A model generated the notes under the pieces. That model was not told where the DNA came from. It saw only the letters and a program-made list of their open reading frames with translations, and searched no databases. Of a DNA stretch of 64,000 nt, positions 7,517 through 17,679 are shown in pieces. Origin of the DNA: Planctomycetaceae bacterium (GTDB taxonomy: Bacteria > Planctomycetota > Planctomycetia > Pirellulales > Lacipirellulaceae); assembly GCA_002702655.1 (NCBI GenBank), contig PABB01000076.1, positions 122,301 through 186,300 on the forward strand, in the 5' to 3' direction. Each line of letters begins with the position of its first letter. Within the stretch, counting starts at the first letter, position 1. The translations under genes were made by a program, and so were the position numbers.

Positions 7517-8803
7517 ATGAAGAACGCGCCTGAGAAAATCGGCCACAAGATTGGCTTCGTCGGCACCCGCTTCAAAGGCACCGACGGCGTCTCGCTGGAA
7601 GCCGCCAAGTGGGCCAAGGTGCTGTGGCACTACAAACACGTCAGCTACTGGTACGGGGGCGTGCTGGACACCAATCCCGACGTCAGCATGATGGTGCCGC
7701 ATGCTTACTTCGGGAATCCCGACATCCAATGGATCAACCAGCGATCGTTCGGCATCACAACGCGCGACCCCGAAGTGACGCGGCGAATTTTTGCGATTGC
7801 CGACTATCTGAAAGGCACGCTCTACGAATTCGTCCGGCGGTTCGACATCGAGATCCTGTGCGTGCAGAACGCCAGTTGCATTCCGATGAACATCCCGCTG
7901 GGCGTGGCGATCGCCCTGTTTTGCGCTGAGACGAATTTTCCGACGATCGCCCACCACCACGATTTCTATTGGGAACGCGATCGGTTTGCCGTGAACTCAG
8001 TCGGCGATCTGCTGCGGATGGCATTCCCCAGTACGGTCCCCAGCATTCAGCATGTGACGATCAATAGCGAGGCGCAGCGGGCCCTCTCGCACCGCCGCGG
8101 CGTGTCCAGCGTGCTGGTGCCCAACGTGTTGGACTTCGAAAGCGCGCCGCCGGCGGAAGACGACTACAACCGCGATTTTCGCGCGCAGATCGGCATCGAC
8201 CCCGAGGACATCCTGTTCTTGCAGCCCACTCGCGTCGTACCGCGCAAGGGCATCGAGCACGCGATCGCGCTGATCAAAGCGCTGAACAATCCCCGCTGCA
8301 AGCTGGTCATCTCGCACGAGTCAGGCGACGAGGGCGACGAATACCTCAACGCCCTGCGCGACTTGGCGGACCACCAGGGCGTGGACCTGCGATTGATTCC
8401 CAATCGCATTGACGAAGAACGCGGGACAAACGCCGCCGGCGAGAAGGTCTATCTGCTAGCCGACGCGTACATCCACGCCGACTTCATCACGTACCCGAGT
8501 CTATATGAAGGCTTCGGCAACGCGCTGATCGAGGCGTTCTACTTCCGCAAGCCAGTGCTCGTGAACCGCTACTCGATCTTCGTGTCGGATATCGAGCCCA
8601 AGGGCTTCGACGTGATTACGATGAACGGGTTTATGACCAAGGACGTGGTCGCCAAGGTGCGCAAGGTGATCGACGATCCTGGTCACCGCGAGGCGATGGT
8701 CCAGCGAAACTTCGAGTTGGGCACGCGATTCTTCAGCTACTCGGTGCTGCGTCGCAAGCTGCGCGCGTTGATCACCAACGTCACCGGCTTGGATGATCTG
8801 TAG
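7517..8803 (+). CDS. GT4 glycosyltransferase, MggA-like
   Basis: A 428-residue retaining GT-B glycosyltransferase. Strong family marks are [21 protein letters not shown] at the N-terminus, [14 protein letters not shown] near residue 143, [16 protein letters not shown] near 235, and the donor-site [19 protein letters not shown] near 332. Proteins of this type in planctomycetes and thermophiles correspond, as far as I recall, to mannosylglucosyl-3-phosphoglycerate synthase (MggA), which transfers mannose from GDP-mannose to glucosyl-3-phosphoglycerate. The reading frame is open upstream to 7304, but ATG 7517 begins at the conserved N-terminus. It precedes a GH13_18 phosphorylase and a GpgS-like gene on the same strand, supporting the solute pathway. 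Specificity is inferred from family and context. Confidence 0.82.
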   Translation: MKNAPEKIGHKIGFVGTRFKGTDGVSLEAAKWAKVLWHYKHVSYWYGGVLDTNPDVSMMVPHAYFGNPDIQWINQRSFGITTRDPEVTRRIFAIADYLKGTLYEFVRRFDIEILCVQNASCIPMNIPLGVAIALFCAETNFPTIAHHHDFYWERDRFAVNSVGDLLRMAFPSTVPSIQHVTINSEAQRALSHRRGVSSVLVPNVLDFESAPPAEDDYNRDFRAQIGIDPEDILFLQPTRVVPRKGIEHAIALIKALNNPRCKLVISHESGDEGDEYLNALRDLADHQGVDLRLIPNRIDEERGTNAAGEKVYLLADAYIHADFITYPSLYEGFGNALIEAFYFRKPVLVNRYSIFVSDIEPKGFDVITMNGFMTKDVVAKVRKVIDDPGHREAMVQRNFELGTRFFSYSVLRRKLRALITNVTGLDDL

Positions 8804-8930
8804 CGGACTCGGCGTCGGTGCGCGGTTCCGTCGATGCGTCGACACGGTCAGGCTGGGCGAATAGGCCGAAGCGCGGTACACTGCGCGTCCCGCCAGAGTT
8901 CCTCACTCGCCCCCAACTGGAGAGCCCGCC

Positions 8931-10703
8931 GTGACGATTGCCAGTTGCGTTGGCCCCCTGCGCCGCCGTTTGGAAACGATCTATCCCGATCGCGCCGACG
9001 AAGCGCAAGCGGCGATCGAACAGCAACTGGCGCCCTACCTGGGCGAAGTTCACCCGACGCCCGCCGCGCGCTGGAGCGAGCGGGACGTGGTGCTGATCAC
9101 CTACGCCGACCAAGTCCGCGACGACGCCGGCATCGGGCGTTCGCCCCTGACGACCCTGCACGATTGGCTGCGGCAGCGAGAGCTGACCGACGCGCTCAGC
9201 ACGGTCCATCTGCTCCCGTTTTGCCCCTACTCGTCCGATGACGGATTCTCGGTCATCGACTATCTGGCGGTCGATCCCGATTCGGGCAGTTGGCACGACA
9301 TCGCGGCGCTTGGCGATGACTTTGACCTGATGTTCGATCTGGTGCTCAACCACATCTCGCAGCACAGCGACTGGTACCAGGCCTACTTACGCAGCGAACC
9401 GCCCTACGATCGGTACTTCATCGCAGCCGACCCGACGCTCGACTACTCGCAGGTCGTCCGGCCGCGCAGCCTGCCGCTGCTGACGCCGGCCGAGGTGGCC
9501 ACGCCGGCCGGTCCCGAAACGCGACACGTATGGACGACGTTTTCCGACGACCAGATCGACCTGAACTATGCCGAGCCGGCCGTGCTGGCCACGATGCTGC
9601 GAATCTTGGTCGAGTACGCCCGCCGCGGCGCCCGCATCATTCGGCTCGATGCGGTGGCGTTCCTGTGGAAGGAGTTGGGCACGAGTTGCCTGCACCTGCC
9701 GCAGACGCACGAAATCGTCAAGCTGATGCGCGACGTGCTCGAGGCGCTCGCCCCCGGAACGCTGGTGCTGACCGAAACTAACGTGCCGCACGCGGAGAAC
9801 ATTTCCTACTTCGGCGGCGACCCGTCGGCTTCGCCCGGGCAAGCTGCGCCCGGCGACGAGGCGCACATGGTGTACCAGTTCAGCCTGCCGCCGCTGTTGT
9901 TGGAGGCGTTCCTCAGCGGCGACGCCAGCGCGATTGGGGCCTGGCTAAGCGACCTGGCTCCGCCGCCGCCGGGGTGCACGTTCTTCAACTTCACCGCCTC
10001 GCACGACGGCGTGGGCGTGCGACCGTTGGAAGGGTTGGTGTCGGCGGAGCGCTTCGACTGCCTGGTCGACGCCGTGAAACGCCGCGGAGCACGCATCAAC
10101 ACGCGTCGGCGGCCCGACGGGTCCGATGCGCCGTACGAATTGTGCATCGCGTACTTCGACGCCTTGGCCCCCGACAGCGGCGACGGCGAATTGCACGTGC
10201 GGCGGTTCCTGGCTTCGCAGGCGGTGATGCTCGCCCTGCAGGGCATGCCAGCGGTCTACTTCCACAGTCTCGTCGGCACGCCCAACGACACGGCCGGCGC
10301 CGACGCCACGGGGATCAACCGCCGGATCAATCGTCGCAAGTACGGATGCAACGAACTGGACGCCTTGGTGGACGATCCGCTCGGCACCCAACACGCGGTG
10401 TTCGAGCGCTACCGCACGATGCTGCGTCACCGGATCGCCGAGCCTGCGTTTCACCCCGATGCTGCACAGCAGGTCGTTCCGCAAGCGGCGCCAAGCGTGC
10501 TGGCGTGGCAGCGCACCTCCTGCGACGGCGCCCATTGCGTGTTGGCCGCGGTGAATTTCGCCGAGGAGGCGGCCACGTTGCAGCGGCCGCCCGAGTTCCA
10601 GGGGGCGACAGCCGACCTGATCAGCGGCGAACTGATTGCAGCGGGCGAGTCGCTCGCGCTGGCGCCCGGGCAAGCGGTTTGGCTCGGCGGATCAAGCGGG
10701 TAA
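8931..10703 (+). CDS. GH13_18 sucrose phosphorylase-like, probable glucosylglycerate phosphorylase
   Basis: A 590-residue GH13 subfamily 18 enzyme with a retaining mechanism. The catalytic residues are visible: Asp240 in RLDAVAFLWKE (nucleophile), Glu282 in TETNVPHAEN (acid/base) and Asp359 in TASHDGVGVR (transition-state stabiliser). HLLPFCPYSSDDGFSVIDY and FDLVLNHIS are typical of sucrose phosphorylase relatives. The subfamily includes sucrose, sucrose 6'-phosphate and glucosylglycerate phosphorylases. The last phosphorolyses glucosylglycerate to glucose 1-phosphate and glycerate and is known to occur beside gpgS, exactly the arrangement here. The start is GTG 8931, with CTGGAGAG about ten bases upstream. 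No signal peptide, so cytosolic. Confidence 0.85.
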   Translation: MTIASCVGPLRRRLETIYPDRADEAQAAIEQQLAPYLGEVHPTPAARWSERDVVLITYADQVRDDAGIGRSPLTTLHDWLRQRELTDALSTVHLLPFCPYSSDDGFSVIDYLAVDPDSGSWHDIAALGDDFDLMFDLVLNHISQHSDWYQAYLRSEPPYDRYFIAADPTLDYSQVVRPRSLPLLTPAEVATPAGPETRHVWTTFSDDQIDLNYAEPAVLATMLRILVEYARRGARIIRLDAVAFLWKELGTSCLHLPQTHEIVKLMRDVLEALAPGTLVLTETNVPHAENISYFGGDPSASPGQAAPGDEAHMVYQFSLPPLLLEAFLSGDASAIGAWLSDLAPPPPGCTFFNFTASHDGVGVRPLEGLVSAERFDCLVDAVKRRGARINTRRRPDGSDAPYELCIAYFDALAPDSGDGELHVRRFLASQAVMLALQGMPAVYFHSLVGTPNDTAGADATGINRRINRRKYGCNELDALVDDPLGTQHAVFERYRTMLRHRIAEPAFHPDAAQQVVPQAAPSVLAWQRTSCDGAHCVLAAVNFAEEAATLQRPPEFQGATADLISGELIAAGESLALAPGQAVWLGGSSG

Positions 10704-10760
10704 ACTGTGCGAGACGCGGCGGCGCGCCAGCCGCCCACGAATTAACCGGGAGGCGGATGC

Positions 10761-11993
10761 GTGCCAGACTTTGCCCAAAGCGGACCGATCACGACCCTGC
10801 ACGACCTGGACACGGTGTGCAGCGATCGCCTGCGCGAAACGCTGCGCCGCGCCGTGCGCAACTACCCGATCGGGCTGGTGCTGCCGCTTACGGCGTCCGA
10901 CATGCACGCGGCCCCGTTCACCAACATCATGGAGCAACTGGCCGGCGCGGATTACGTCGATACGACGGTGCTGGTGCTCAATCGGACCGAGTCGGTCGAC
11001 GATTACCGCAAGGCGGTGCAATTGCTCGCGCCCATGGGCGAGCGAGCCCGGGTGCTGTGGACCGACGGACCGCGCGGACAAGCCGCGCTGGAGCAACTCA
11101 AGCAGGCCGGCTTTGACATCAATCAACCGGGCAAGGGCCGGGCCGTGTGGTTTGCGTTCGGCTACCTTTTGGCCGATCCGCGCGTCAAAGCGTTTGTGCT
11201 GCAAGACGGCGACATCGTCGATTACGACGACTCGATGCTCGTGCGACTGTGCCTACCGATGGCGCACCCGGGCATGGATTTCGATTTCTGCAAGGCGTAC
11301 TACGCCCGCTGCACGAACAAGATGCACGGCCGGGTCGTGCGATTGCTGGTGGTGCCGATGCTGCGCGCGCTGATCTCGGTCATGGGCAGCGATCCCTATC
11401 TCGTGTTCTTGCGAAGCTTCCGCTATCCGCTCGCCGGCGAGTTCGCCGTCACTTCGACTCTGGCGCGCTCCAACCGCATCCCCTGCGATTGGGGCCTGGA
11501 GGTCGGCACGCTTGCCGAGGTGTTCCGCAACACCTCGCCCAAGCGCGTCGCCCAGGTCGACCTGGCCCGCCACTACGAGCACAAGCATCAGGTGCTGGAC
11601 GTCGAGCAAGCCAACGCCGGGCTGATGAAAATGGCCAGCGACATTCTGGCCAACATCGTCCGCACCTTGACCAGTCGCGGCATGGTCTTCAACCGCGGGC
11701 ACTTCAATACGTTGCGAGCGGCGTACCTGCGGCTGGCTCAGGATGCGATCCGCCAGTACGACGCCGACTCGCTGATGAACGGGTTAGAGTACGACCGGCA
11801 TGCCGAGGAGCTGGCAATCGAAGCGTTCGCCGAGTTGATCACCGGCACGGGCGACGCGGTGCATGACGACCCGTTTGGTCGCCCCGCGCTGCCGACGTGG
11901 ACGCGCGTCGTGACGGCGCTGCCCGACTTCCCGCTGACGCTGCGCGAAATCGCGGCGGCCGATTTGGCCGAGTACGGCGACCAAGGGAATTAG
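10761..11993 (+). CDS. gpgS: GT81 glucosyl-3-phosphoglycerate synthase-like
   Basis: A 410-residue GT-A glycosyltransferase. Features matching GpgS/MpgS-type enzymes are IGLVLPLTASDMHAAPFTNI at residues 37-56, VLVLNRTE, the GKGRAVWFAFGYLLAD segment, and the metal/nucleotide motif LQDGDIVDYD (149-151 being Asp-Gly-Asp). The enzyme is expected to join glucose from a nucleotide donor to 3-phosphoglycerate, the first step of glucosylglycerate or mannosylglucosylglycerate synthesis. The start is GTG 10761 with GGGAGG six bases upstream, one of the better ribosome binding sites in the window. The gene follows the GH13_18 gene by 57 bases and converges with the large CHAT gene. Donor and acceptor are inferred from family. 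Confidence 0.85.
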   Translation: MPDFAQSGPITTLHDLDTVCSDRLRETLRRAVRNYPIGLVLPLTASDMHAAPFTNIMEQLAGADYVDTTVLVLNRTESVDDYRKAVQLLAPMGERARVLWTDGPRGQAALEQLKQAGFDINQPGKGRAVWFAFGYLLADPRVKAFVLQDGDIVDYDDSMLVRLCLPMAHPGMDFDFCKAYYARCTNKMHGRVVRLLVVPMLRALISVMGSDPYLVFLRSFRYPLAGEFAVTSTLARSNRIPCDWGLEVGTLAEVFRNTSPKRVAQVDLARHYEHKHQVLDVEQANAGLMKMASDILANIVRTLTSRGMVFNRGHFNTLRAAYLRLAQDAIRQYDADSLMNGLEYDRHAEELAIEAFAELITGTGDAVHDDPFGRPALPTWTRVVTALPDFPLTLREIAAADLAEYGDQGN

Positions 11994-12048
11994 TTCCGCC
12001 GCCCGCCGAGCCCGGTCCATCGTAACCGCCCGGGCCCTGTCGCGACGG

Positions 12049-15000
12049 CTACCGCGGCGTTCCCAGCAGCGTGAAGCTGCCCCAGTAGAACGGATGGGCC
12101 GCACCATAGTCCTCGCGGCGTTGGCGGATGATCGCCCGCTGCGCTTCGCTGAACGCCTGCAGGATCGAGTCGCCGTCGTGCAGTCGACGGTAGAATTCCG
12201 ACATCAACATTTGCGTTTCGGCGTCGGGCACCTCGAACAGGCTGGTCACCATCGACTGAGCGCCGGCATGCAAAAACGCTCGCTGCATGCCGACGACGCC
12301 TTCGCCGGGGCGGGGATCGCCCATGCCCGTGTTGCATGCGCTGAGCACCGCCAACTCGACGCCATGCAGATCGAGCGCCGCGATTTCCATGGCGGTTAAC
12401 CAGCCGTCGTCCGAGCCATTTGTTCCGTCCGGATTGTCAAGCTTGTTGGCGCCGGCCAGCACGATGCCCGATCGCAGCAGTGCGTTGTCCTGCGAGCGCA
12501 GCTGCGATAGGCGAGCGGCCGAGGTGTTGCTCGCTCCGGCCATGGCGGGCCGATCGGCCGTCTGCGGCTCGATAAAAAAACCGTGGGTGGCAATATGCAA
12601 AATGCGCGGCGGCCGGGCGGACTTGAACACGTCCTCCAGCGCCTCGGCCCCGACGTACGCAGTGACCGGCGTGAACTGGCTTTCTGCCAGCGACGTGGCG
12701 ACCTGCTTGGCTTCGACCGCGGCGCCCGGCAGCGGACGCCACCGCAAGCCGCGCGTGGGGTCGATCGCCGCGGACCGCATCGCGAGCAGTTCGCCCGCTG
12801 GCGCGGGGGTGTTGAGCCGGGCCAGCGTCAACTTGCGCTCGACCGCGTCGAGGTCAAAATCGGGATCGGCAAAGATCAACGTGCCGTGCCCGGCCGGCGG
12901 GTGCTCGCGCAGCAGGTCGCGGCCGCTGCTGAGATACGCCAGATCGTACTTCTCGATCAGATACTGACCGCGGTCGACCTGCAGCGCGGCCAGCGGCGCT
13001 CGCAGCAGAAAGCCGTCGGCGGCCACGTACAGCCGCTTCGCATCGGCCAGGGTTTCGTCCAACTCGCCGAACAGGCTCCGATACAACCGCCCGCTTGTCT
13101 CGCCGTACTGTTCGGCCAGGTCGATCTCGTCGGCAAGCTGCAGCTCGCGCTGCGCGTCGCGGGTGGAGGTCCGCAGCCGCTCGATCATGGCGTTGGCCAG
13201 CCGATTGCGCCCCAAATCCTTCACCTGCCACTGCTTCGATTGGCCGCTCGTCGCCAAGGCCAGGTAGTGATTGTCCTGCCACCCGCCCGTTTCGAAATCG
13301 AAGGGCCGCCAGCAGACGAACTCGACGAGCGCTTCGTCGTCGCCGAGCGCGCCTTGCACCGTCTGGCCGTCGGCGGTCAGGAAGGAGTCGAGCGGCACGC
13401 CCCGCGCCTGCAACTTGGCGGCAATCGACTCGCGGACCTCGGCCATTTCGGTGCGAATCTGCTCGACTGTCGCGGCGCCCCCGTCGTCGTTGCCGGCGCC
13501 TGCCATCAGCGTTTCCGCCTCGCGTTGCTGCAGCTCGCGCAGCTTGTCGAGTTGCAGCGCAATGGCCGGCTCGTACGCCAACGCCCGCTGCGAGCTGCGC
13601 GCATTGCACAGCGCGTCGAGCACGGCGCCCTTGCGGCGCATCGTCCAATCGACGGCGGCCCGGGCGTACTCGGCCTTGTCCGGATTCGCCGCGGCGATCG
13701 TCAGCAGCAAGTCGTAGGCGTCGTCGCCCTCGTCGACGACCGATTCCAAACTCGTTTCGCTCGACCACGCCGCCACCTGCTGCAACTCGCGCCGGTTGCA
13801 CTGCAGGCACCGCTGGGCAGCTGAGACGGCATCGTCAATCCGTCCGACGCGCGCGTAGAGCTTCGCCAGTCGGGAATTGGGGGCGACCAACCGCGGGCTG
13901 TCCGCCTCGTACCCTGTTGCATGGATCGCAAGGGACGTTTCGTACAGTTCGATCGCTTCGCTGATCTGCTTCAAGTCGGCGCGGACCTCCGCCAGGTTAG
14001 CATAGCTATCGCCAATCGACGGGTGATTCTCCGGCAAGCTGGCTTTGCGAATATCGAGCGCGGCGGCGTACTGCGTTGCGGCTTCGTCCAAGCGTTCTGC
14101 TTTGACGTACAACACGCCCAGCGAGTCGTGGACCTCCGCCACCATCGGGTGCGAGTCGCCCCAATGTTTCTTGAAGTAGTCTAAGCATTCGCCGAGGTAC
14201 TGTTCGGCGATCTCAAATTGATGCTGCGTGCTGGCGATATTCGCCATGAGATCGCACGCATCGTACATGGCAATGTAGAACTCAACATTGTCTTCTCCGA
14301 TCGCTTTGGCAATCACATTGAGTGCTTCAAGCATCGACAATCGTGCGCGATCAACTTCGTCGAGCAAATAATATGTCTTCGCCAGCTCTTTTAGGACTGT
14401 GCCGTATTCGTAGCTGGCATTCCCATTGAGTCGCTCGCGAATCTCCAGGCTTCTCTTTGCCGGATCAAGCGAGGCGACGACGTCGCCCCTTTCACGAAAA
14501 GTTTGCGACAGCGTCAAGAGCGTACCCGCGACTTCGCCGCTCTGTTCGCCGAACAGGTCGCTTTGCAATTCGATCGATTCCGAGAGAAGCTTGACGGCCT
14601 CGTCGTACTGTTGCAGATCGCCCGCCGCCCGCCCTTTCGCCTCCAGAGCGACGGCGTAGTCCGGATGCCGCTGTCCAAGTACCTGATCTCGAATCGCGAC
14701 CGCTTTACTGATCCACTGATACCGATCGTGGTAGTGAGCCGCGTCAGCTGCGACATTGGCCAAACGATAGAAGACGTTAGCCGTGTCGCGATGCTGCTCG
14801 CCCAACGTGTTGCGGTAGGTCGCGATGATTTCGTCGGTCAGCCAGCGGAACTCGCTGAAGTTGCCAGATTTCGCGTATTCGGCGAGTTCGTCGATCTTGT
14901 GATCAGCTAGGTCAAGCCGATGCCGCACGTCCGCCGGCAGCGCGACGTACTTTCGGGCTTCCTCCGCGTCGCACCGAGCATCGACCAGTTGCCAGTCGTC

Positions 15001-17466
15001 TTCTCCATAGAGTTGCTGCTTGATTCGATACGCCAACTCAAGCGCCTCGATCGCCGTGGCAAGCGTATCGAGGTTCTTACGACTGAAAGCCAGTTCGGAC
15101 GCCTCGTCGGCCAGCTTCTTGATCTCTGCGGGCGGCGAGTCGGCCGTCTCGTCCGACAGCATCTCCAGCAATTCAAACGCTTCGTCCCACAACTCGTTGG
15201 CTTCGTCCGTGCGACCCATGGCGTAGAGGATCTCGCCGCGGCGGCGCAGGGCCTGGGCGTAGTTGACGCTCTCGTAGCCGTATAACGTCAGGATGGCGCC
15301 GGTCGCCTCGTCGATCAGCTCGGCCGCCTCGTCGAATTGCTCCGCGTCCTCGCGCAAGATGGCCAGATATAGCAGCGCATTAATGTAGGGCTCGGTCGTT
15401 TCGGACAGCGCGCGGGTGATCTTGAGCGTTTGCTCCAGATATTCGTTCGCCCCCTCAGTATCGCCGGTTCTGATCTTCACCCAGGCCAATTGGTTGAGGG
15501 TGACCGCGGCATTGGCTGACTCGGCATTGCCGATCTGTTTGTCCACCTCGGCGGAAATCAGGTAGTACTTCTCCGCTTCCTGGTAGTCGCCCAAATCCTG
15601 GAGCAGATTGGCAAATTCGTGGGCGTACAGTCCGTACGTGTAATCCGCCTCGCCATACATCTCCTGGCGAAGGCGGATCGCCTCGCGGTACAGCGGCTCG
15701 CACCGTAGCAGTCGTCCCAGCCGCGTTTCCGCCCGCGCCGACCCGTACAATGCACTGCAGTAGTCTTCCGTATCCGCCCAATTGATCACCCGCAGCAATC
15801 GTCGCGCTTGGCGAAACGCGTCGAGCGCATCCTGATCGCGTCCCAACGACAGCAGCGTGTCGCCGTAGACAACCAGCGCGCCGGCGTACTCGGACGATTC
15901 GACGCGGTAGGACGATTTGTAGACTTCCAGCACGCGCTGGATCGTCGCCAATTCGTCGCGCAACGGCTTGTCGAGCCTGACGACCAACTCCAGCTGCAGT
16001 CCAGCAATCTGCGGGTGATTGACTGGCAACTTGCGCGACAGAATCGTCAGGGCTCGACCGTAGTTCCGGGACGCGGCCGCGTCGTCCTCGAGCCAGGTTT
16101 CGTAGACGGCGATGTCCTGGACCGCGTAGGCGTACTCGGGGTGTTCGGCGCCGTGCAACCGTCGCACCAGGGCAGCCCGCCGCTGGGCAAGACTCCGCGC
16201 ATCGCGAAATTCATCTTTGTCGAACGCCTCCATCATCTGCTCGCGAAGGGCGTAGGCTTCTTTCACCTTCTCCAGGTCATCAGCTGCGAGTCCCTGGTAT
16301 TGCAGCGCGAGTTCGCGATTCGCGCGGGCGTCGAATGTTTGGAAATGGTCGAGGCCGTAAATCTTCTCAAACACCGCGGCTGCTTCGCCGTACAGCTCAG
16401 CGGCCCTGCCAAAATCGAACGCCAAGAACGCCTCCCAGGCGAGCGAGTCGTAGCACCGGGCGAGATTGTCGTAGCCGATCCGATAATCGTCCTCGCCGGG
16501 AATCTCGTCCCACTGCCCTAATGCGACGGCCTTGCGATACAGCTCGAGAGCCTTGGCGTAGTCGCCCTGAGTGTCGTACGCGACCGCCAGGTTGTTCACG
16601 GCGTGGCGGTACGACGCGTCGAGCGTGAAGCCCGACGCCTCGAAATCGGCGATCGCCTGCTGGAAGTACCCGATCGCGCCTTCTTGATCGCCCTGCCGAT
16701 CGAGCAAATCGGCAATCGTGCGTCGGACCAACGCGGTCAGCGGATGGTGCTCTCCGCGGCTGGCCTCGCATTGCGCGAGCAGCTTCATCAGCTGCGCTTC
16801 GACGCCAGCCGTTTCGCCCATATTGGTCAGGGCGGCGTAGATGTCGAGCGTGGCAACGACCCAGTGAAAGCTGTCGCGCCCCAGCCAGGCGCCGGCGTGT
16901 TGAGCGTGAATACGCGAGGCGCGCTGCGCCGTCTCAAAATCGCGATGATGCCAGGCGGCCAGATTCTCCTGGATGGCATGGAAGCACTGTCGCCGATCAT
17001 GGGGATCGGCTTGTTCGGCCTTCAGCAGGAACCGGGCCAGCGTGTCGGCGACTTCGGCTTGCCAACTGTCAGCGCCGCCCAGGGCGAGCATGCCTTGCCG
17101 ATAGCGTTCGACCAATGGCCGCGAGGCGTCAAAGTCGTCAATCTCGGCATACGACTCGGCCAGCGAACGAACCGTGTCGAGCGCCCGCTCGCTCTCGGGG
17201 CCGAACAGTTCCTCCTCCACCGCCAGTCGCCGCCGCAGCAGCGTGATCGTGGCGTCGATGTTGCCGTCGAAATAGGCGTCCTGAGCCTGGCGCGTCAGTT
17301 CGATCCGCTCGCGCACCAGCGGATGTTCGGGCGGAGGCATGTCCTGCGCGGCGACGGCGCTCGCCGCGAATACGACCGCGAAAAGGCTAACAAGCGCCAA
17401 GCCATTGCCGGCGCCGATCCGCGCGGAGAGTCGACCCAGACAATTTCTGTGGGAAACGGTACGCAT
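12049..17466 (-). CDS. Exported giant TPR-CHAT protein
   Basis: About 1805 residues. A signal peptide-like N-terminus (ALVSLFAVVFAASAVAAQ) is followed by more than a thousand residues of tetratricopeptide repeats (AVNNLAVAYDTQGDYAKALE is one clear unit) and a C-terminal CHAT domain over roughly the last 330 residues. The caspase-like dyad is present: His about 1628 in ILHIATHGFF and Cys about 1711 in AVLSACNTGMG. CHAT domains are clan CD cysteine peptidases; TPR-CHAT proteins recognise partners through the repeats and are activated by them in some systems. Substrate and role here are unknown. The frame is open to 17619, but ATG 17466 directly precedes the signal peptide. It is a single gene on its strand, convergent with gpgS and divergent from the beta-propeller gene. 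Confidence 0.88.
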   Translation of the reverse strand: MRTVSHRNCLGRLSARIGAGNGLALVSLFAVVFAASAVAAQDMPPPEHPLVRERIELTRQAQDAYFDGNIDATITLLRRRLAVEEELFGPESERALDTVRSLAESYAEIDDFDASRPLVERYRQGMLALGGADSWQAEVADTLARFLLKAEQADPHDRRQCFHAIQENLAAWHHRDFETAQRASRIHAQHAGAWLGRDSFHWVVATLDIYAALTNMGETAGVEAQLMKLLAQCEASRGEHHPLTALVRRTIADLLDRQGDQEGAIGYFQQAIADFEASGFTLDASYRHAVNNLAVAYDTQGDYAKALELYRKAVALGQWDEIPGEDDYRIGYDNLARCYDSLAWEAFLAFDFGRAAELYGEAAAVFEKIYGLDHFQTFDARANRELALQYQGLAADDLEKVKEAYALREQMMEAFDKDEFRDARSLAQRRAALVRRLHGAEHPEYAYAVQDIAVYETWLEDDAAASRNYGRALTILSRKLPVNHPQIAGLQLELVVRLDKPLRDELATIQRVLEVYKSSYRVESSEYAGALVVYGDTLLSLGRDQDALDAFRQARRLLRVINWADTEDYCSALYGSARAETRLGRLLRCEPLYREAIRLRQEMYGEADYTYGLYAHEFANLLQDLGDYQEAEKYYLISAEVDKQIGNAESANAAVTLNQLAWVKIRTGDTEGANEYLEQTLKITRALSETTEPYINALLYLAILREDAEQFDEAAELIDEATGAILTLYGYESVNYAQALRRRGEILYAMGRTDEANELWDEAFELLEMLSDETADSPPAEIKKLADEASELAFSRKNLDTLATAIEALELAYRIKQQLYGEDDWQLVDARCDAEEARKYVALPADVRHRLDLADHKIDELAEYAKSGNFSEFRWLTDEIIATYRNTLGEQHRDTANVFYRLANVAADAAHYHDRYQWISKAVAIRDQVLGQRHPDYAVALEAKGRAAGDLQQYDEAVKLLSESIELQSDLFGEQSGEVAGTLLTLSQTFRERGDVVASLDPAKRSLEIRERLNGNASYEYGTVLKELAKTYYLLDEVDRARLSMLEALNVIAKAIGEDNVEFYIAMYDACDLMANIASTQHQFEIAEQYLGECLDYFKKHWGDSHPMVAEVHDSLGVLYVKAERLDEAATQYAAALDIRKASLPENHPSIGDSYANLAEVRADLKQISEAIELYETSLAIHATGYEADSPRLVAPNSRLAKLYARVGRIDDAVSAAQRCLQCNRRELQQVAAWSSETSLESVVDEGDDAYDLLLTIAAANPDKAEYARAAVDWTMRRKGAVLDALCNARSSQRALAYEPAIALQLDKLRELQQREAETLMAGAGNDDGGAATVEQIRTEMAEVRESIAAKLQARGVPLDSFLTADGQTVQGALGDDEALVEFVCWRPFDFETGGWQDNHYLALATSGQSKQWQVKDLGRNRLANAMIERLRTSTRDAQRELQLADEIDLAEQYGETSGRLYRSLFGELDETLADAKRLYVAADGFLLRAPLAALQVDRGQYLIEKYDLAYLSSGRDLLREHPPAGHGTLIFADPDFDLDAVERKLTLARLNTPAPAGELLAMRSAAIDPTRGLRWRPLPGAAVEAKQVATSLAESQFTPVTAYVGAEALEDVFKSARPPRILHIATHGFFIEPQTADRPAMAGASNTSAARLSQLRSQDNALLRSGIVLAGANKLDNPDGTNGSDDGWLTAMEIAALDLHGVELAVLSACNTGMGDPRPGEGVVGMQRAFLHAGAQSMVTSLFEVPDAETQMLMSEFYRRLHDGDSILQAFSEAQRAIIRQRREDYGAAHPFYWGSFTLLGTPR

Positions 17467-17679
17467 CGCAAGAGGTTGGGCAGTGCGGCGGATTGCGTTC
17501 TTGTTGCGTTCTGTCAAGCTAGGGCGTCGGCGACTTCGGCCGGTCAACATGTGCGCCCGAGCGAGCGTCGTGCCAGCGAGCCGCGACGCTCGGCGGTTCC
17601 TCACGCCGGTCGAGACCAACCGCCAGCGTTCTCGTCAAAGGCTCTAGTCAATATAGCACGATGGAATCAGGAAGCTGAA

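Noticed and set aside
12009-12035. Weak six-base GC stem between the convergent gpgS and CHAT genes
   Set aside because: Too short and without a T-run to call a terminator.
16603-17679. N-terminal extension of the beta-propeller frame
   Set aside because: The stretch is antisense to the TPR-CHAT gene and has no sense as protein; the real start with signal peptide is at 17680.
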